Positions 45,429 to 53,103 of a stretch of 64,000 nt of DNA are shown piece after piece. The stretch covers positions 1 through 64,000 of the forward strand of contig NZ_JAFKHE010000015.1 in the NCBI RefSeq assembly GCF_017307495.1. Direction: 5' to 3'. Position 1 is the first letter of the stretch, and every line of letters begins with the position of its first letter. A program made the position numbers and the translations under genes. This DNA is from Devosia sp. Lineage in GTDB: Bacteria > Pseudomonadota > Alphaproteobacteria > Rhizobiales > Devosiaceae. Below the pieces are notes generated by a model. The model searched no databases, had not been told where the DNA came from, and was given only the letters and a program-made list of their open reading frames with translations.

Positions 45429-46907
45429 ATGGGTACAGTGCATCAATTGCCGCTGATGTCGGCCTCGCCTCCCGGGCTCTCGGGCTGGTCGCTCGACATC
45501 CTGCTCGACCAGCCGGACCGGGGGCGGGGCGGCACGACGCCGGTGCTGCCGTTCCTCACCGGCGTGATCGAGGGTTTTTACGGCCGGGCGTGGACGCATG
45601 CGCAGCGCGTCGAGATGCTCGACTGGATCGCGGCGGCGGGGATGAACAGCTTCGTCTACGGGCCCAAGGACGACATCAAGATCCGCGCGCGCTGGCGCGA
45701 ACCCTACAACGCGGCGGAAGCCGCACAACTCCGGGAGCTGGTCGAGGAGGCCCGGGCGCGCAAGGTCAACTTCATGGTGGCGATCGCGCCGTGCCTCGAT
45801 GTCGTCTATTCGGACGCAAGCGACTTCGCGGCGCTGCAGCGCCGTCTCGACCAGCTCCTGGACCTCGGCGTCCGGCACTTCGCGCTGCTGTTCGACGATG
45901 TTCCGCCAACTATGATGCGGGCCGACGAGAGGGCGTTTCCCTCGTTCGCGGCGGCCCAGTGCCATTTTGCCAACGCGGCGCTCGACCACCTGAAGAGCCG
46001 GGCGCAGGACGTGGCCATGCTGTTCTGCCCGACCGAATACTGCGCGGCGTTCGCGGGCCGGGACGTGCCGGCATCTGCCTATCTCAGGACGCTCGGGGCG
46101 GAGCTCGATCCCGAGATCGGGGTGTTCTGGACCGGGCCGGACATCGTCTCCGAGGCCATCGATGCCGAAGGGCTGAGGGAGCTTGCGGCGGTGATCGGGC
46201 GGAAGCCGGTGATCTGGGAGAATTTCCACGCCAACGACTACGACATCAGGCGCGTGCATGCCGGGCCGCTGGGCGGGCGGAGTGCGGAAATCCTCGATCT
46301 GGTCGACGGGTTCATCACCAACCCCAACAACGAGTTCGAGGCCAACTACGTGCCGGTGCGGACGACGGGGCTGTTCGCGAACGGCGAGGGCGACGAGGGA
46401 GCGGCCTTTGCGACAGCGCTCGAGGCGTGGCAGCCGCGCTTCCGGCTGGCGTTCGCCGAGGCCGGCGAGACGCTGACGCGCGAGGAGATTCGGCTGCTCG
46501 GCGAGCTGTTCTACCAGCCGTTCCGCTGCGGACCGGAGGTGGAGGAGGTGTTGCAGACGGCGCGGCGGCTGCTTGGCGAGCAGCGCCCGGATGTGCGCGA
46601 TCACCGCTGGCAGGCCGGTCATGACGCGCTGGTGGAGTTCCGCGACCGCATCCGCGACCTGTTCAGCCGGATGACGGAGCTCGAGAACCGCGACCTGTTC
46701 TACGCCTTCCACCCCTACCTGTGGGAGGCGCGCGAGGAGATCACGCACCTCGTGACCTATCTCGACTGGCTGGCGGGCGATCCGCCGGCGGGAACGGAGT
46801 TCCCCCATCGGGACCGAATCTATAACTTCTACCGCCAGGGATTCACCGTCGCGGTGCAGGAGCTGCTGCCGCGCGATGCAAGCGGACGGTACCGGCATGG
46901 TCGTTGA
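45429..46907 (+). CDS. GH84 beta-N-acetylglucosaminidase (O-GlcNAcase-like)
   Basis: The 492-residue enzyme should cleave beta-linked N-acetylglucosamine by substrate-assisted catalysis. It shows all the active-site segments of human O-GlcNAcase: GVIEGFYGRAW, YGPKDDIK (substrate Lys), LLFDDVP with the catalytic Asp pair at 156-157, CPTEYC (Tyr), WENFHANDYD (Asn and Asp) and TNPNNEFEANYV (Asn). A helical C-terminal region follows (about 330-492), resembling the stalk domain. No signal peptide is visible, so it should be cytoplasmic and act on imported sugars or on protein. The ATG at 45429 is preferred to a TTG two codons earlier. The GNAT gene overlaps its end. Confidence 0.92.
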   Translation: MGTVHQLPLMSASPPGLSGWSLDILLDQPDRGRGGTTPVLPFLTGVIEGFYGRAWTHAQRVEMLDWIAAAGMNSFVYGPKDDIKIRARWREPYNAAEAAQLRELVEEARARKVNFMVAIAPCLDVVYSDASDFAALQRRLDQLLDLGVRHFALLFDDVPPTMMRADERAFPSFAAAQCHFANAALDHLKSRAQDVAMLFCPTEYCAAFAGRDVPASAYLRTLGAELDPEIGVFWTGPDIVSEAIDAEGLRELAAVIGRKPVIWENFHANDYDIRRVHAGPLGGRSAEILDLVDGFITNPNNEFEANYVPVRTTGLFANGEGDEGAAFATALEAWQPRFRLAFAEAGETLTREEIRLLGELFYQPFRCGPEVEEVLQTARRLLGEQRPDVRDHRWQAGHDALVEFRDRIRDLFSRMTELENRDLFYAFHPYLWEAREEITHLVTYLDWLAGDPPAGTEFPHRDRIYNFYRQGFTVAVQELLPRDASGRYRHGR

Positions 46908-47532
46908 GTTGGGTGGCGGCTACCGCCTGCGGCAGGCGGAAGCTTCCGACCATGCGGCGATGGAGATGGTGTGCCTCAGGACGGGCGACTCCGGCGCCGA
47001 TGCGACGGCGCGCGAGGACGATCCGCGGCTGCTCGGGCTGATCTATGCCGTGCCCTACCAGGTGTTCGCCCCAGAGTTTGCGTTCGTGATCGAGGGGCCG
47101 AACGGGGTGTGCGGCTATGTCCTCGCGGTCACCGACAGCGCGGCCTACTATGCCTGGGCGCAGCGCGAGTGGTTTCCCGGGATCGCGGCGACGGTGGCCG
47201 ACCCTGGGCCGGACAAGGCGACGTGGACCCGGGGCAGCGACTGGGCGCGCTACGAGATCCACCACCCGGACTTCACCTACCCCGAGGCGCTGCATCCCTA
47301 TCCGGCGCACGGGCATATCGACCTGCTGCCGGAAGCGCAGGGCAGGGGGTTCGGGCGCAGGGCGCTGGAGCACGTGATGGCGGCGCTCGCGCGCGCGGGG
47401 GCCCCGGGCATGCACCTGGGCGTCAGCACGAGCAACCACGCCGCGCTGGCGTTCTACGAGAGACTGGGGTTTGCGCGGCTGACCGGGCCGGGAGCGCCGA
47501 CGCACGCGGTGTACATGGTGAAGGCGCTGTAG
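46897..47532 (+). CDS. GNAT acetyltransferase related to the O-GlcNAcase C-terminal domain
   Basis: The product of about 211 residues begins YRLRQAEASDHAAMEMVCLR and carries PEFAFVIEGPNGVCGYVLA. It has the acetyl-CoA loop EAQGRGFGRRAL (about residues 141-152) and the end SNHAALAFYERLGF. The N-terminal half aligns by eye with the pseudo-acetyltransferase domain at the C-terminus of human O-GlcNAcase. Unlike that domain, it keeps a standard acetyl-CoA loop. It overlaps the GH84 gene by 11 bases (32 if the ATG at 46876 is used). The natural substrate is unknown; a role in re-acetylating or modifying the GH84 product is speculative. Confidence 0.85.
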   Translation: MVVELGGGYRLRQAEASDHAAMEMVCLRTGDSGADATAREDDPRLLGLIYAVPYQVFAPEFAFVIEGPNGVCGYVLAVTDSAAYYAWAQREWFPGIAATVADPGPDKATWTRGSDWARYEIHHPDFTYPEALHPYPAHGHIDLLPEAQGRGFGRRALEHVMAALARAGAPGMHLGVSTSNHAALAFYERLGFARLTGPGAPTHAVYMVKAL

Positions 47533-47548
47533 CCCGGGCGTAATCCAA

Positions 47549-47630
47549 GGAGTCATTCCCGCGAACGCGGGAACCACTGTTCTTGCGCTTGTGGCCAAAC
47601 AGAGATCCCCGCTTTCGCGGGGATGACCCG
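47549..47630. repeat. Palindromic repeat family A, copy 6
   Basis: TCATTCCCGCGAACGCGGGAA and ATCCCCGCTTTCGCGGGGATGACC flank an ACAGAG-containing spacer. It lies between the convergent GNAT and SDR genes. Confidence 0.85.
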
Positions 47631-47668
47631 GTTGCTGGTGCAAGCTGAACGCTTCCCCCGAAGGAGGA

Positions 47669-48445
47669 TCAGGGCCGATCCGGCATGATGCGGAAGTCGG
47701 CGCCTTCGGGGAGGAGCTGGCCGCCGTCGACGACGATCGTCGTGCCGGTGATGTAGGCGGCTTCGTCCGAGGCGAGGAACAGGAAGGCGTTGGCGACGTC
47801 GCGCGGGCTGCCGAGGCGGCCGAGCGGGATGGCGTCTTCCATGCCCTTGATGAACTCTGGCGAGCGGTGCAGCTGGATCGCCTCGGTCAGGATGTTGCCG
47901 GGCTCGACGCCGTTGACGGTGATGCCGTAGCCGGCGAACTCGAGCGCGGCGGCGCGGATCAGGCCGTTGATGCCGGCCTTGCTGGCCGAGTAGTGGCCGT
48001 GACCGGGGCTGGTGACGTGCGGGCCGGTGATCGAGGAGGTGAAGAGGATGCGGCCATAGCCCTGCTGCTTCATCGGCACGAGGGCGGCGCGGGCGGCGAT
48101 GAAGCTGCCGCGCAGGTTGACGCCCAGGACCCGGTCCCAGTCCTCGACGGACGTCTGTTCGAGCAGTTGCCAGGGATAGATGCCGGCGTTCTGGACGACG
48201 ATGTCGAGCCGGCCGAAGCGTTCGACGGCAAGGGCGACGGCGGCCTCGGCGGCGGCGAGTTTCGAGATATCGAGATCGACGAACAGTGCGCCGATCTCGC
48301 GGGCGCTGGCCTCGCCGGCCTCGCGCTCGGTGTCGGCGATGATGACGCGGGCCCCTTCCTCGGCGAAGCGGACGGCGGTGGCCTTGCCGATGCCGCGCGC
48401 CGCGCCGATGACGAGGGCAACTTTTCCTTCGAGACGACCGGTCAT
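47669..48445 (-). CDS. Short-chain dehydrogenase/reductase
   Basis: The 258-residue classical SDR has the cofactor motif GAARGIGKA (about 14-22), the NAG motif (VQNAGIYPW) and the catalytic Ser of FTSSITG. It also has YSASK (Tyr-x-x-x-Lys) and the C-terminal YITGTTIVVDGGQLLPEG. Asp in VIIADTE after the second strand suggests NAD rather than NADP. The ATG overlaps the permease stop (ATGA), placing it at the end of the sugar operon, where it probably oxidises a sugar or polyol. Confidence 0.9.
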   Translation of the reverse strand: MTGRLEGKVALVIGAARGIGKATAVRFAEEGARVIIADTEREAGEASAREIGALFVDLDISKLAAAEAAVALAVERFGRLDIVVQNAGIYPWQLLEQTSVEDWDRVLGVNLRGSFIAARAALVPMKQQGYGRILFTSSITGPHVTSPGHGHYSASKAGINGLIRAAALEFAGYGITVNGVEPGNILTEAIQLHRSPEFIKGMEDAIPLGRLGSPRDVANAFLFLASDEAAYITGTTIVVDGGQLLPEGADFRIMPDRP

Positions 48446-49437
48446 GCGAGTTTCTGCCGTAGCTGGAGTTTGAACGCGTCGAGCAGCACCGCGGCGAGCA
48501 CCAGCAGGCCGTGGATGAGCTGGGTGAAGGTGGCCGGCAGGCCCATCAGGTTGATGGCGGTGTTGATCGAGGACAACAGCAGGACGCCGGCATAGACGCC
48601 GGGCAGGGCGCCGACGCCACCCTTCAGGCTGACGCCGCCGATCACCACGGCGGCGAAGGCGTTGAACAGCAGGCCGATGCCGAGATTGGCGGTGGCGCCG
48701 GAGGTGCGGATAGCCAGCAGCCAGCCGGCCAGGCCGGCGATCGAACCGGCGAGCACGAACGCCGAGATGAGGATGCGATCGACCTTGATGCCGGCGCGGA
48801 AGGCGGCGTTCTCGTTGCCGCCGATGATGATCAGGTGGCGGCCGAAGCGGGTGCGGGCCATGACGAATGAGAAGGCGACGAAGCACAGAATGGCGAGCCA
48901 GGCGGTCAGCGGCAGGCCGAGCAGGCGGGTGATGCCGAACCAGCGGATGGCGGGCGCCAGGTCTTGCGCCGAGCTGCCGCCGGAAATGGCAAGCACGATG
49001 CCGCGCACCCAGATATAGCTGGCAAGGGTGACGATGAAGGCATTCATCTTCAGCTTGACGATGAGGACGCCGTTGATGGCGCCGACCGCGCCGCCGACGA
49101 GGATGGCAAGGACCAGCGACACCGGCGTGGCGAGCCAGTCGGGTTGCAGCTCGACGCCGCGTCCGATGCCGGCCGAGCAGAAGATGATGCCGACGGTCAT
49201 GGCGCTGAGCGCGGCGACGGACTCGACGCTGAGGTCCATATGGCCGGCGATGATCACCAGCGCCAGGCCGATCGACATGACGCCGAGCACCGAGGAGGCC
49301 TCGACGATGTTGGCGAAGATGCCGGGCTGGAAGTAGTTCGGCACGAGCAGGGAAAATGCAGCCAGCACGAACAGCAGCATGAACCAGGCAAGGTTGTCGA
49401 GGATGAACTCGAGGGTACGTCGGGTTTGGGGATTCAT
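48442..49437 (-). CDS. Ribose/xylose-type ABC transporter permease
   Basis: The 331-residue protein has 8-10 membrane helices of the RbsC/BPD_transp_2 family: SIGLALVIIAGHMDLSVESVAALSAM, GAINGVLIVKLKMNAFIVTLAS, GGNENAAFRAGIKVDRI and NAFAAVVIGGVSLKGGVGALPG. The ATG at 49437 is followed directly by MNPQTRRTLEFIL. It is separated from the binding-protein gene by about 210 bases of repeat DNA. Confidence 0.9.
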   Translation of the reverse strand: MNPQTRRTLEFILDNLAWFMLLFVLAAFSLLVPNYFQPGIFANIVEASSVLGVMSIGLALVIIAGHMDLSVESVAALSAMTVGIIFCSAGIGRGVELQPDWLATPVSLVLAILVGGAVGAINGVLIVKLKMNAFIVTLASYIWVRGIVLAISGGSSAQDLAPAIRWFGITRLLGLPLTAWLAILCFVAFSFVMARTRFGRHLIIIGGNENAAFRAGIKVDRILISAFVLAGSIAGLAGWLLAIRTSGATANLGIGLLFNAFAAVVIGGVSLKGGVGALPGVYAGVLLLSSINTAINLMGLPATFTQLIHGLLVLAAVLLDAFKLQLRQKLA

Positions 49438-49499
49438 GAGTTGCTCGGGTTGGCGGGTGTAGTCCTGTGTCACGGCTGCGGAACGAGCGTGGGGGCTTA

Positions 49500-49632
49500 C
49501 CCCCACCCTAGTTCCGCTAGGTCGCTTCGCTCCCAGCTCCACTACCCTCCCCACAAGGGGGAGGGAGGGGCTGGGGTGCTGGGCTGCCTCTCACCCTGAC
49601 CCTCTCCCCTGAGGGAGAGGGGACGTTGTGGG
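49500..49632. repeat. Family B repeat inside the sugar operon, copy 5
   Basis: CCCTCCCCACAAGGGGGAGGGAGGGG and CTCACCCTGACCCTCTCCCCTGAGGGAGAGGGG are nested hairpins. They lie between the binding-protein and permease genes and could lower permease expression. Confidence 0.75.
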
Positions 49633-49646
49633 AGGCCGGCCTTGCC

Positions 49647-50687
49647 TTACTCGACTGCCTTGACCTGGTCGGTCGGGGGCTTGAGGTTGCCCCAGAACTT
49701 GGCGTCGTCGACGTTGGACTTGTCGATGGCGGCGCCGGGCAGCTTGATGTTGGGGCCCCAGGCTTCGTTGGTGACGGTGCCGGTGAGGCCGATGATGTCG
49801 TACTCACCCGGCTTGATCTCGGCATGCGCCACGATCTTGTCCATGAAGGCGGCGACGGCGGCAGCCTGGGCGTAGAGCGGCTGCTCGACTTCGACGTTGA
49901 GCCAACCCTTGCGGATCAGGTCGAGGCCGACCGGGGCACCGTTCGAGCTCATCAGCATGACGTCGCCCGGCTTCTTGCCGGCGGCTTCGAGCGAAGCGAC
50001 GACGGCGACCGAGAGGTGGGCGGCGTGGCTGAAGATGAGGTCGATGTCGGGGTTGGCGACGAGCTGGTCGTTGGCAATGGTGCCAGCGGCGTCGGCAGCC
50101 CAGCCCATGGCCGGCACGGAGATGATCTTGACGTCCGGGAAGGCCGCCATCTTCTCCTCGAAACCCTTCTGGATATCGAGGGTGTAGGGATCGCCGGGGT
50201 CGCCGAGGATCTGCAGCACCTTGCCCTTCACCGAACCATACTTGGAGGTGAGCAGCTTCTGCGCCTGCTCGGCCGCGATATGGCCGATCTCGATGGTGCC
50301 GGCGACCGAGGTGAAGGACGAGGGCGTCGAGGTGATCTGACGGTCGAACTCGACCACCGGAATCCCCGCAGCCATGGCCGCCTCGATCGAGGGCTTCAGC
50401 GCATTGAAATCAACCGCGGCGAGGATGATCGCAGCGGGCTTCAGCGCGATGACGTCGTTCATCTGGGTCTGCTGGACGTCGGTCTTGTTGTCGGCGTTCA
50501 GCGTCTGCATCTCGTAACCGACCTGCTTGAGGAAGGTCTCGAGCGCCGAGACCGAGCCGGTCTGGAACTCGTCGAGCAGAGTCGGCACGAGGTAGTAGAC
50601 CTTGCCCTTGGTCTGGGCGATGGCCGGCGTCAGCATGGCGAGCGCCAATGCCAGAACGCCGAAGACGGACAGAAGTATTCGCTTCAT
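49647..50687 (-). CDS. Ribose-type sugar-binding protein
   Basis: The 346-residue protein has a signal peptide ([25 protein letters not shown]) and a type I periplasmic binding fold: [43 protein letters not shown] and [19 protein letters not shown]. It delivers a monosaccharide-like ligand to the adjacent permease. Its place between the ATPase and permease genes supports one transporter. Confidence 0.9.
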   Translation of the reverse strand: MKRILLSVFGVLALALAMLTPAIAQTKGKVYYLVPTLLDEFQTGSVSALETFLKQVGYEMQTLNADNKTDVQQTQMNDVIALKPAAIILAAVDFNALKPSIEAAMAAGIPVVEFDRQITSTPSSFTSVAGTIEIGHIAAEQAQKLLTSKYGSVKGKVLQILGDPGDPYTLDIQKGFEEKMAAFPDVKIISVPAMGWAADAAGTIANDQLVANPDIDLIFSHAAHLSVAVVASLEAAGKKPGDVMLMSSNGAPVGLDLIRKGWLNVEVEQPLYAQAAAVAAFMDKIVAHAEIKPGEYDIIGLTGTVTNEAWGPNIKLPGAAIDKSNVDDAKFWGNLKPPTDQVKAVE

Positions 50688-50725
50688 TTCGTTCGCTCCT
50701 AGCTGCCGGATTTCCCTGTTTCCCC

Positions 50726-51496
50726 TCAGCCTGCCGCTCCGGCAGCGGCAAGGGTTTCCCCGGTGATCATCCTGATCACCGCATCGGGGCTCGTATCTTT
50801 GGTTGCAACATCGCCGGCGACGACGCCCTGGCGAATCACCACCATGCGGTCGGCGACCTGGAAGGCCTGCTGCATGATGTGGGTGATGATGACGACGCCG
50901 ATGCCCTGGCTGGCCACGGCGCGGATCATGTCGAGGCCGCGTCGCGTCTGCTCGACACCGAGCGCGGCGAAGGGCTCGTCGAGCAGCACCAGCTTGCCGC
51001 CCCAGTGCACGAAGCGGTTGAGCTCGATGGCCTGGCGCTGGCCGCCGGAGAGATGCTCGACCTTGGTGCGCAGCGACGGAATGCGGGTGCCGGCATTGGC
51101 GAGGGCCTTGGCGACCACGTCCTCCATCGCCTTCTCGTCGAGCACGGGAATGCCGAGGATGCGGCGCGTCAGCTCGCGGCCCATGAAGAAGTTGGCGACG
51201 ACGTCGACATTGGTGGCGAGCGAGAGGTCCTGGTACACCGTCTCGATGCCGGCGGCCTTGGCTTCGGACGGCGATTTCGCCAGCCACTCGCGGCCCTCGA
51301 ACAGCATGCGGCCGGAGGTCGGCTCGAGGCCGCCGGAGATGATCTTAACCAGCGTCGACTTGCCGGCGCCGTTGTCGCCGAGCAGCGCCACGACCTCGCC
51401 CTTGCCGATGGCGAAGCTGATGCCCTTCAGCGCTTCGATTGCGCCGTAGTTCTTCCTGATGTCGTCGAGAACGAGCAGCGGCTCGAAGGCGGTCAT
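50726..51496 (-). CDS. Sugar ABC transporter ATP-binding protein
   Basis: The 256-residue protein is a single nucleotide-binding domain: Walker [10 protein letters not shown] (about 38-46), signature [11 protein letters not shown], Walker [13 protein letters not shown] and switch His ([11 protein letters not shown]). It has one domain, unlike the two-domain RbsA/XylG proteins, so it should act as a homodimer. Its start overlaps the regulator stop (ATGA). Confidence 0.92.
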   Translation of the reverse strand: MTAFEPLLVLDDIRKNYGAIEALKGISFAIGKGEVVALLGDNGAGKSTLVKIISGGLEPTSGRMLFEGREWLAKSPSEAKAAGIETVYQDLSLATNVDVVANFFMGRELTRRILGIPVLDEKAMEDVVAKALANAGTRIPSLRTKVEHLSGGQRQAIELNRFVHWGGKLVLLDEPFAALGVEQTRRGLDMIRAVASQGIGVVIITHIMQQAFQVADRMVVIRQGVVAGDVATKDTSPDAVIRMITGETLAAAGAAG

Positions 51497-52647
51497 GCGG
51501 CGATGCCCTTCATCTGGTCGCGGCCGGGCGTGAACAGCTGGCCGAAGCGGGGGGAAAGAACGCCGGCGACCGCGAGGGCGGCAGCGCCGAGCAGCACGGT
51601 GTCCGGCCCGCCCGTGGCGACGACGAGGCGCGGGGCCTTGCGATCGCGGCGGGCGGAGACGGAATTGGGCAGCGCGACAGCGGCGGCGGTGAGTTCGGCG
51701 GCGAGGCGGGGCGGCACGAGGCCGCCCAGGATGATGGTCTCGGGGTCGAACAGGTTCTCGATGGTGGTGAGCGCGGCATGCAGCTGCGGCCGGATGCCAG
51801 CGACCCAGCGGGCCGCGTCGAGGTCCTGGCGGGCGAAGGCGTCCAGCGAGACATAGCGCTCGAGGCAGCCACGATTGCCACACGGGCAGGGCTCGCCGTC
51901 GGGAACGACCGGGATGTGGCCGATCTCGCCGGCATTGCCCCAGGCGCCGCGCTGGGCGACGCCCTCATGCACCATGATGCCGCCGAGGCCGGCGCCGAGG
52001 AAGAGATAGTAGAAGTCGGAGAAGTCGGCGCCCCGCCCGTAAAGGCTTTCACCGTGAGCGGCGGCGGCCATGTCGGTCTCGATGAAGGCGGGCAGGCCGC
52101 TGACTTCGGCAAGGCGCTCGCGCAGCAGGACGTTGCCCCAGCCGGCCATGGTGGTGGGACCGACAAAGCTCATCGAGTCGACGTCGAACGGGCCGGGCAG
52201 GGCGAGACCGGCGCCGAGCATGCGGGCACCCGGGCGCAGGGCCCTCAATTCGGCCACCATGGCGCGGATGAGGGTGAAGCCCTCGTCCGGCGTGGCCTGG
52301 GCGGCGTCGCGGCGCGTGCTGCCGATGACCGCGCCGGCAAGATCGACGAGCGCGGCATCGATGCCGAGCGGTGAGACGTGGATGCCGATGGCGTAGCCGC
52401 CCTCGGGATTGATGCGCAGGGTCGTCGGGGGCAGGCCGCGGCCGCGCGGCTCCTCCTTCTCGGAGAGGATGTAGCCCTGCTCGGCGAGTTCGCGGATGAT
52501 GGTGGAAACGGTCTGGACGGTGAGGCCAACCTCATCGGCAATGCGGCCGCGCGTGGTCGGGCCGTTGGCGCGAATGGCCTCGAGCACGATGCGCCGGTTG
52601 TACGGCCGTCCGAATTCCTGGTTGGTCCCCCTCAGGCCCAAGTGCAC
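51493..52647 (-). CDS. ROK-family transcriptional regulator
   Basis: The product of about 384 residues has an N-terminal winged helix (about 15-65: NRRIVLEAIRANGPTTRGRIADEVGLTVQTVSTIIRELAEQG). An ROK/sugar-kinase-like domain follows, with the zinc signature GHIPVVPDGEPCPCGNRGCLERYVS. Many ROK regulators bind free or phosphorylated sugars. The start is GTG at 52647, or TTG at 52641, which is better spaced from the GGAGG. It heads the operon it probably controls. Confidence 0.88.
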   Translation of the reverse strand: MHLGLRGTNQEFGRPYNRRIVLEAIRANGPTTRGRIADEVGLTVQTVSTIIRELAEQGYILSEKEEPRGRGLPPTTLRINPEGGYAIGIHVSPLGIDAALVDLAGAVIGSTRRDAAQATPDEGFTLIRAMVAELRALRPGARMLGAGLALPGPFDVDSMSFVGPTTMAGWGNVLLRERLAEVSGLPAFIETDMAAAAHGESLYGRGADFSDFYYLFLGAGLGGIMVHEGVAQRGAWGNAGEIGHIPVVPDGEPCPCGNRGCLERYVSLDAFARQDLDAARWVAGIRPQLHAALTTIENLFDPETIILGGLVPPRLAAELTAAAVALPNSVSARRDRKAPRLVVATGGPDTVLLGAAALAVAGVLSPRFGQLFTPGRDQMKGIAA

Positions 52648-53103
52648 TCCCTCCAGCGCAGCCGGCGTTGGGGGAGCGTCTGCAGCCGATCTTTCCCTTC
52701 CATCACTGTCATCCCAGAAAGCCGGGGCCCAACTGTCCGCCGGCGCGGGCCAAGCCATGGTCCCAGCTCTCGCCGGGATGACATCGAGTGGGAGGCGAGA
52801 TCGGCAGCCATCACTCCCGGCAGCAGCCGGTTCGAAGGGAGACTGCGACGGCCGGGGTATTAAGTCAAATGGAATTCAAAAATGCTGCCGCGGGTGCAGG
52901 CGCCGGGCCTACAACGGGTCCTGCGAGCCTGGAACGCCGGCCCTGCCGGAATCTGCCGTGCGGGGGCGGCGCCGGCGCGCCTGTCGGACCCAAGGACTTG
53001 CGGACTGCCGCCGTCCAAGTGTCTGAGGCCCGTCATTCATTTGTCGTTCAGGGCCAATCATCTTAGGGTAGCAGCAAAGGCGTCGATCATGAGGGTGAGG
53101 GAT
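52648..53103. other. Divergent intergenic region, ROK operon / macroglobulin gene
   Basis: About 456 bases hold no supported gene. A family A-like palindrome lies at 52,707-52,785. An AT-rich patch near 52,858-52,888 (TATTAAGTCAAATGG...) is a possible promoter. The rest is GC-rich with no recognisable motif. Confidence 0.5.
52707..52785. repeat. Palindromic repeat, family A variant, copy 7
   Basis: CTGTCATCCCAGAAAGCCGGGG at the left and CTCTCGCCGGGATGACATC at the right form a loose inverted repeat. It resembles the GTCATCCC...GGGATGAC ends of the other family A copies. Confidence 0.6.

Noticed and set aside
52788..53066. A 92-residue frame before the macroglobulin gene
   Set aside because: It has no family features, unusual Gly/Ala/Pro composition and overlaps a likely promoter region.
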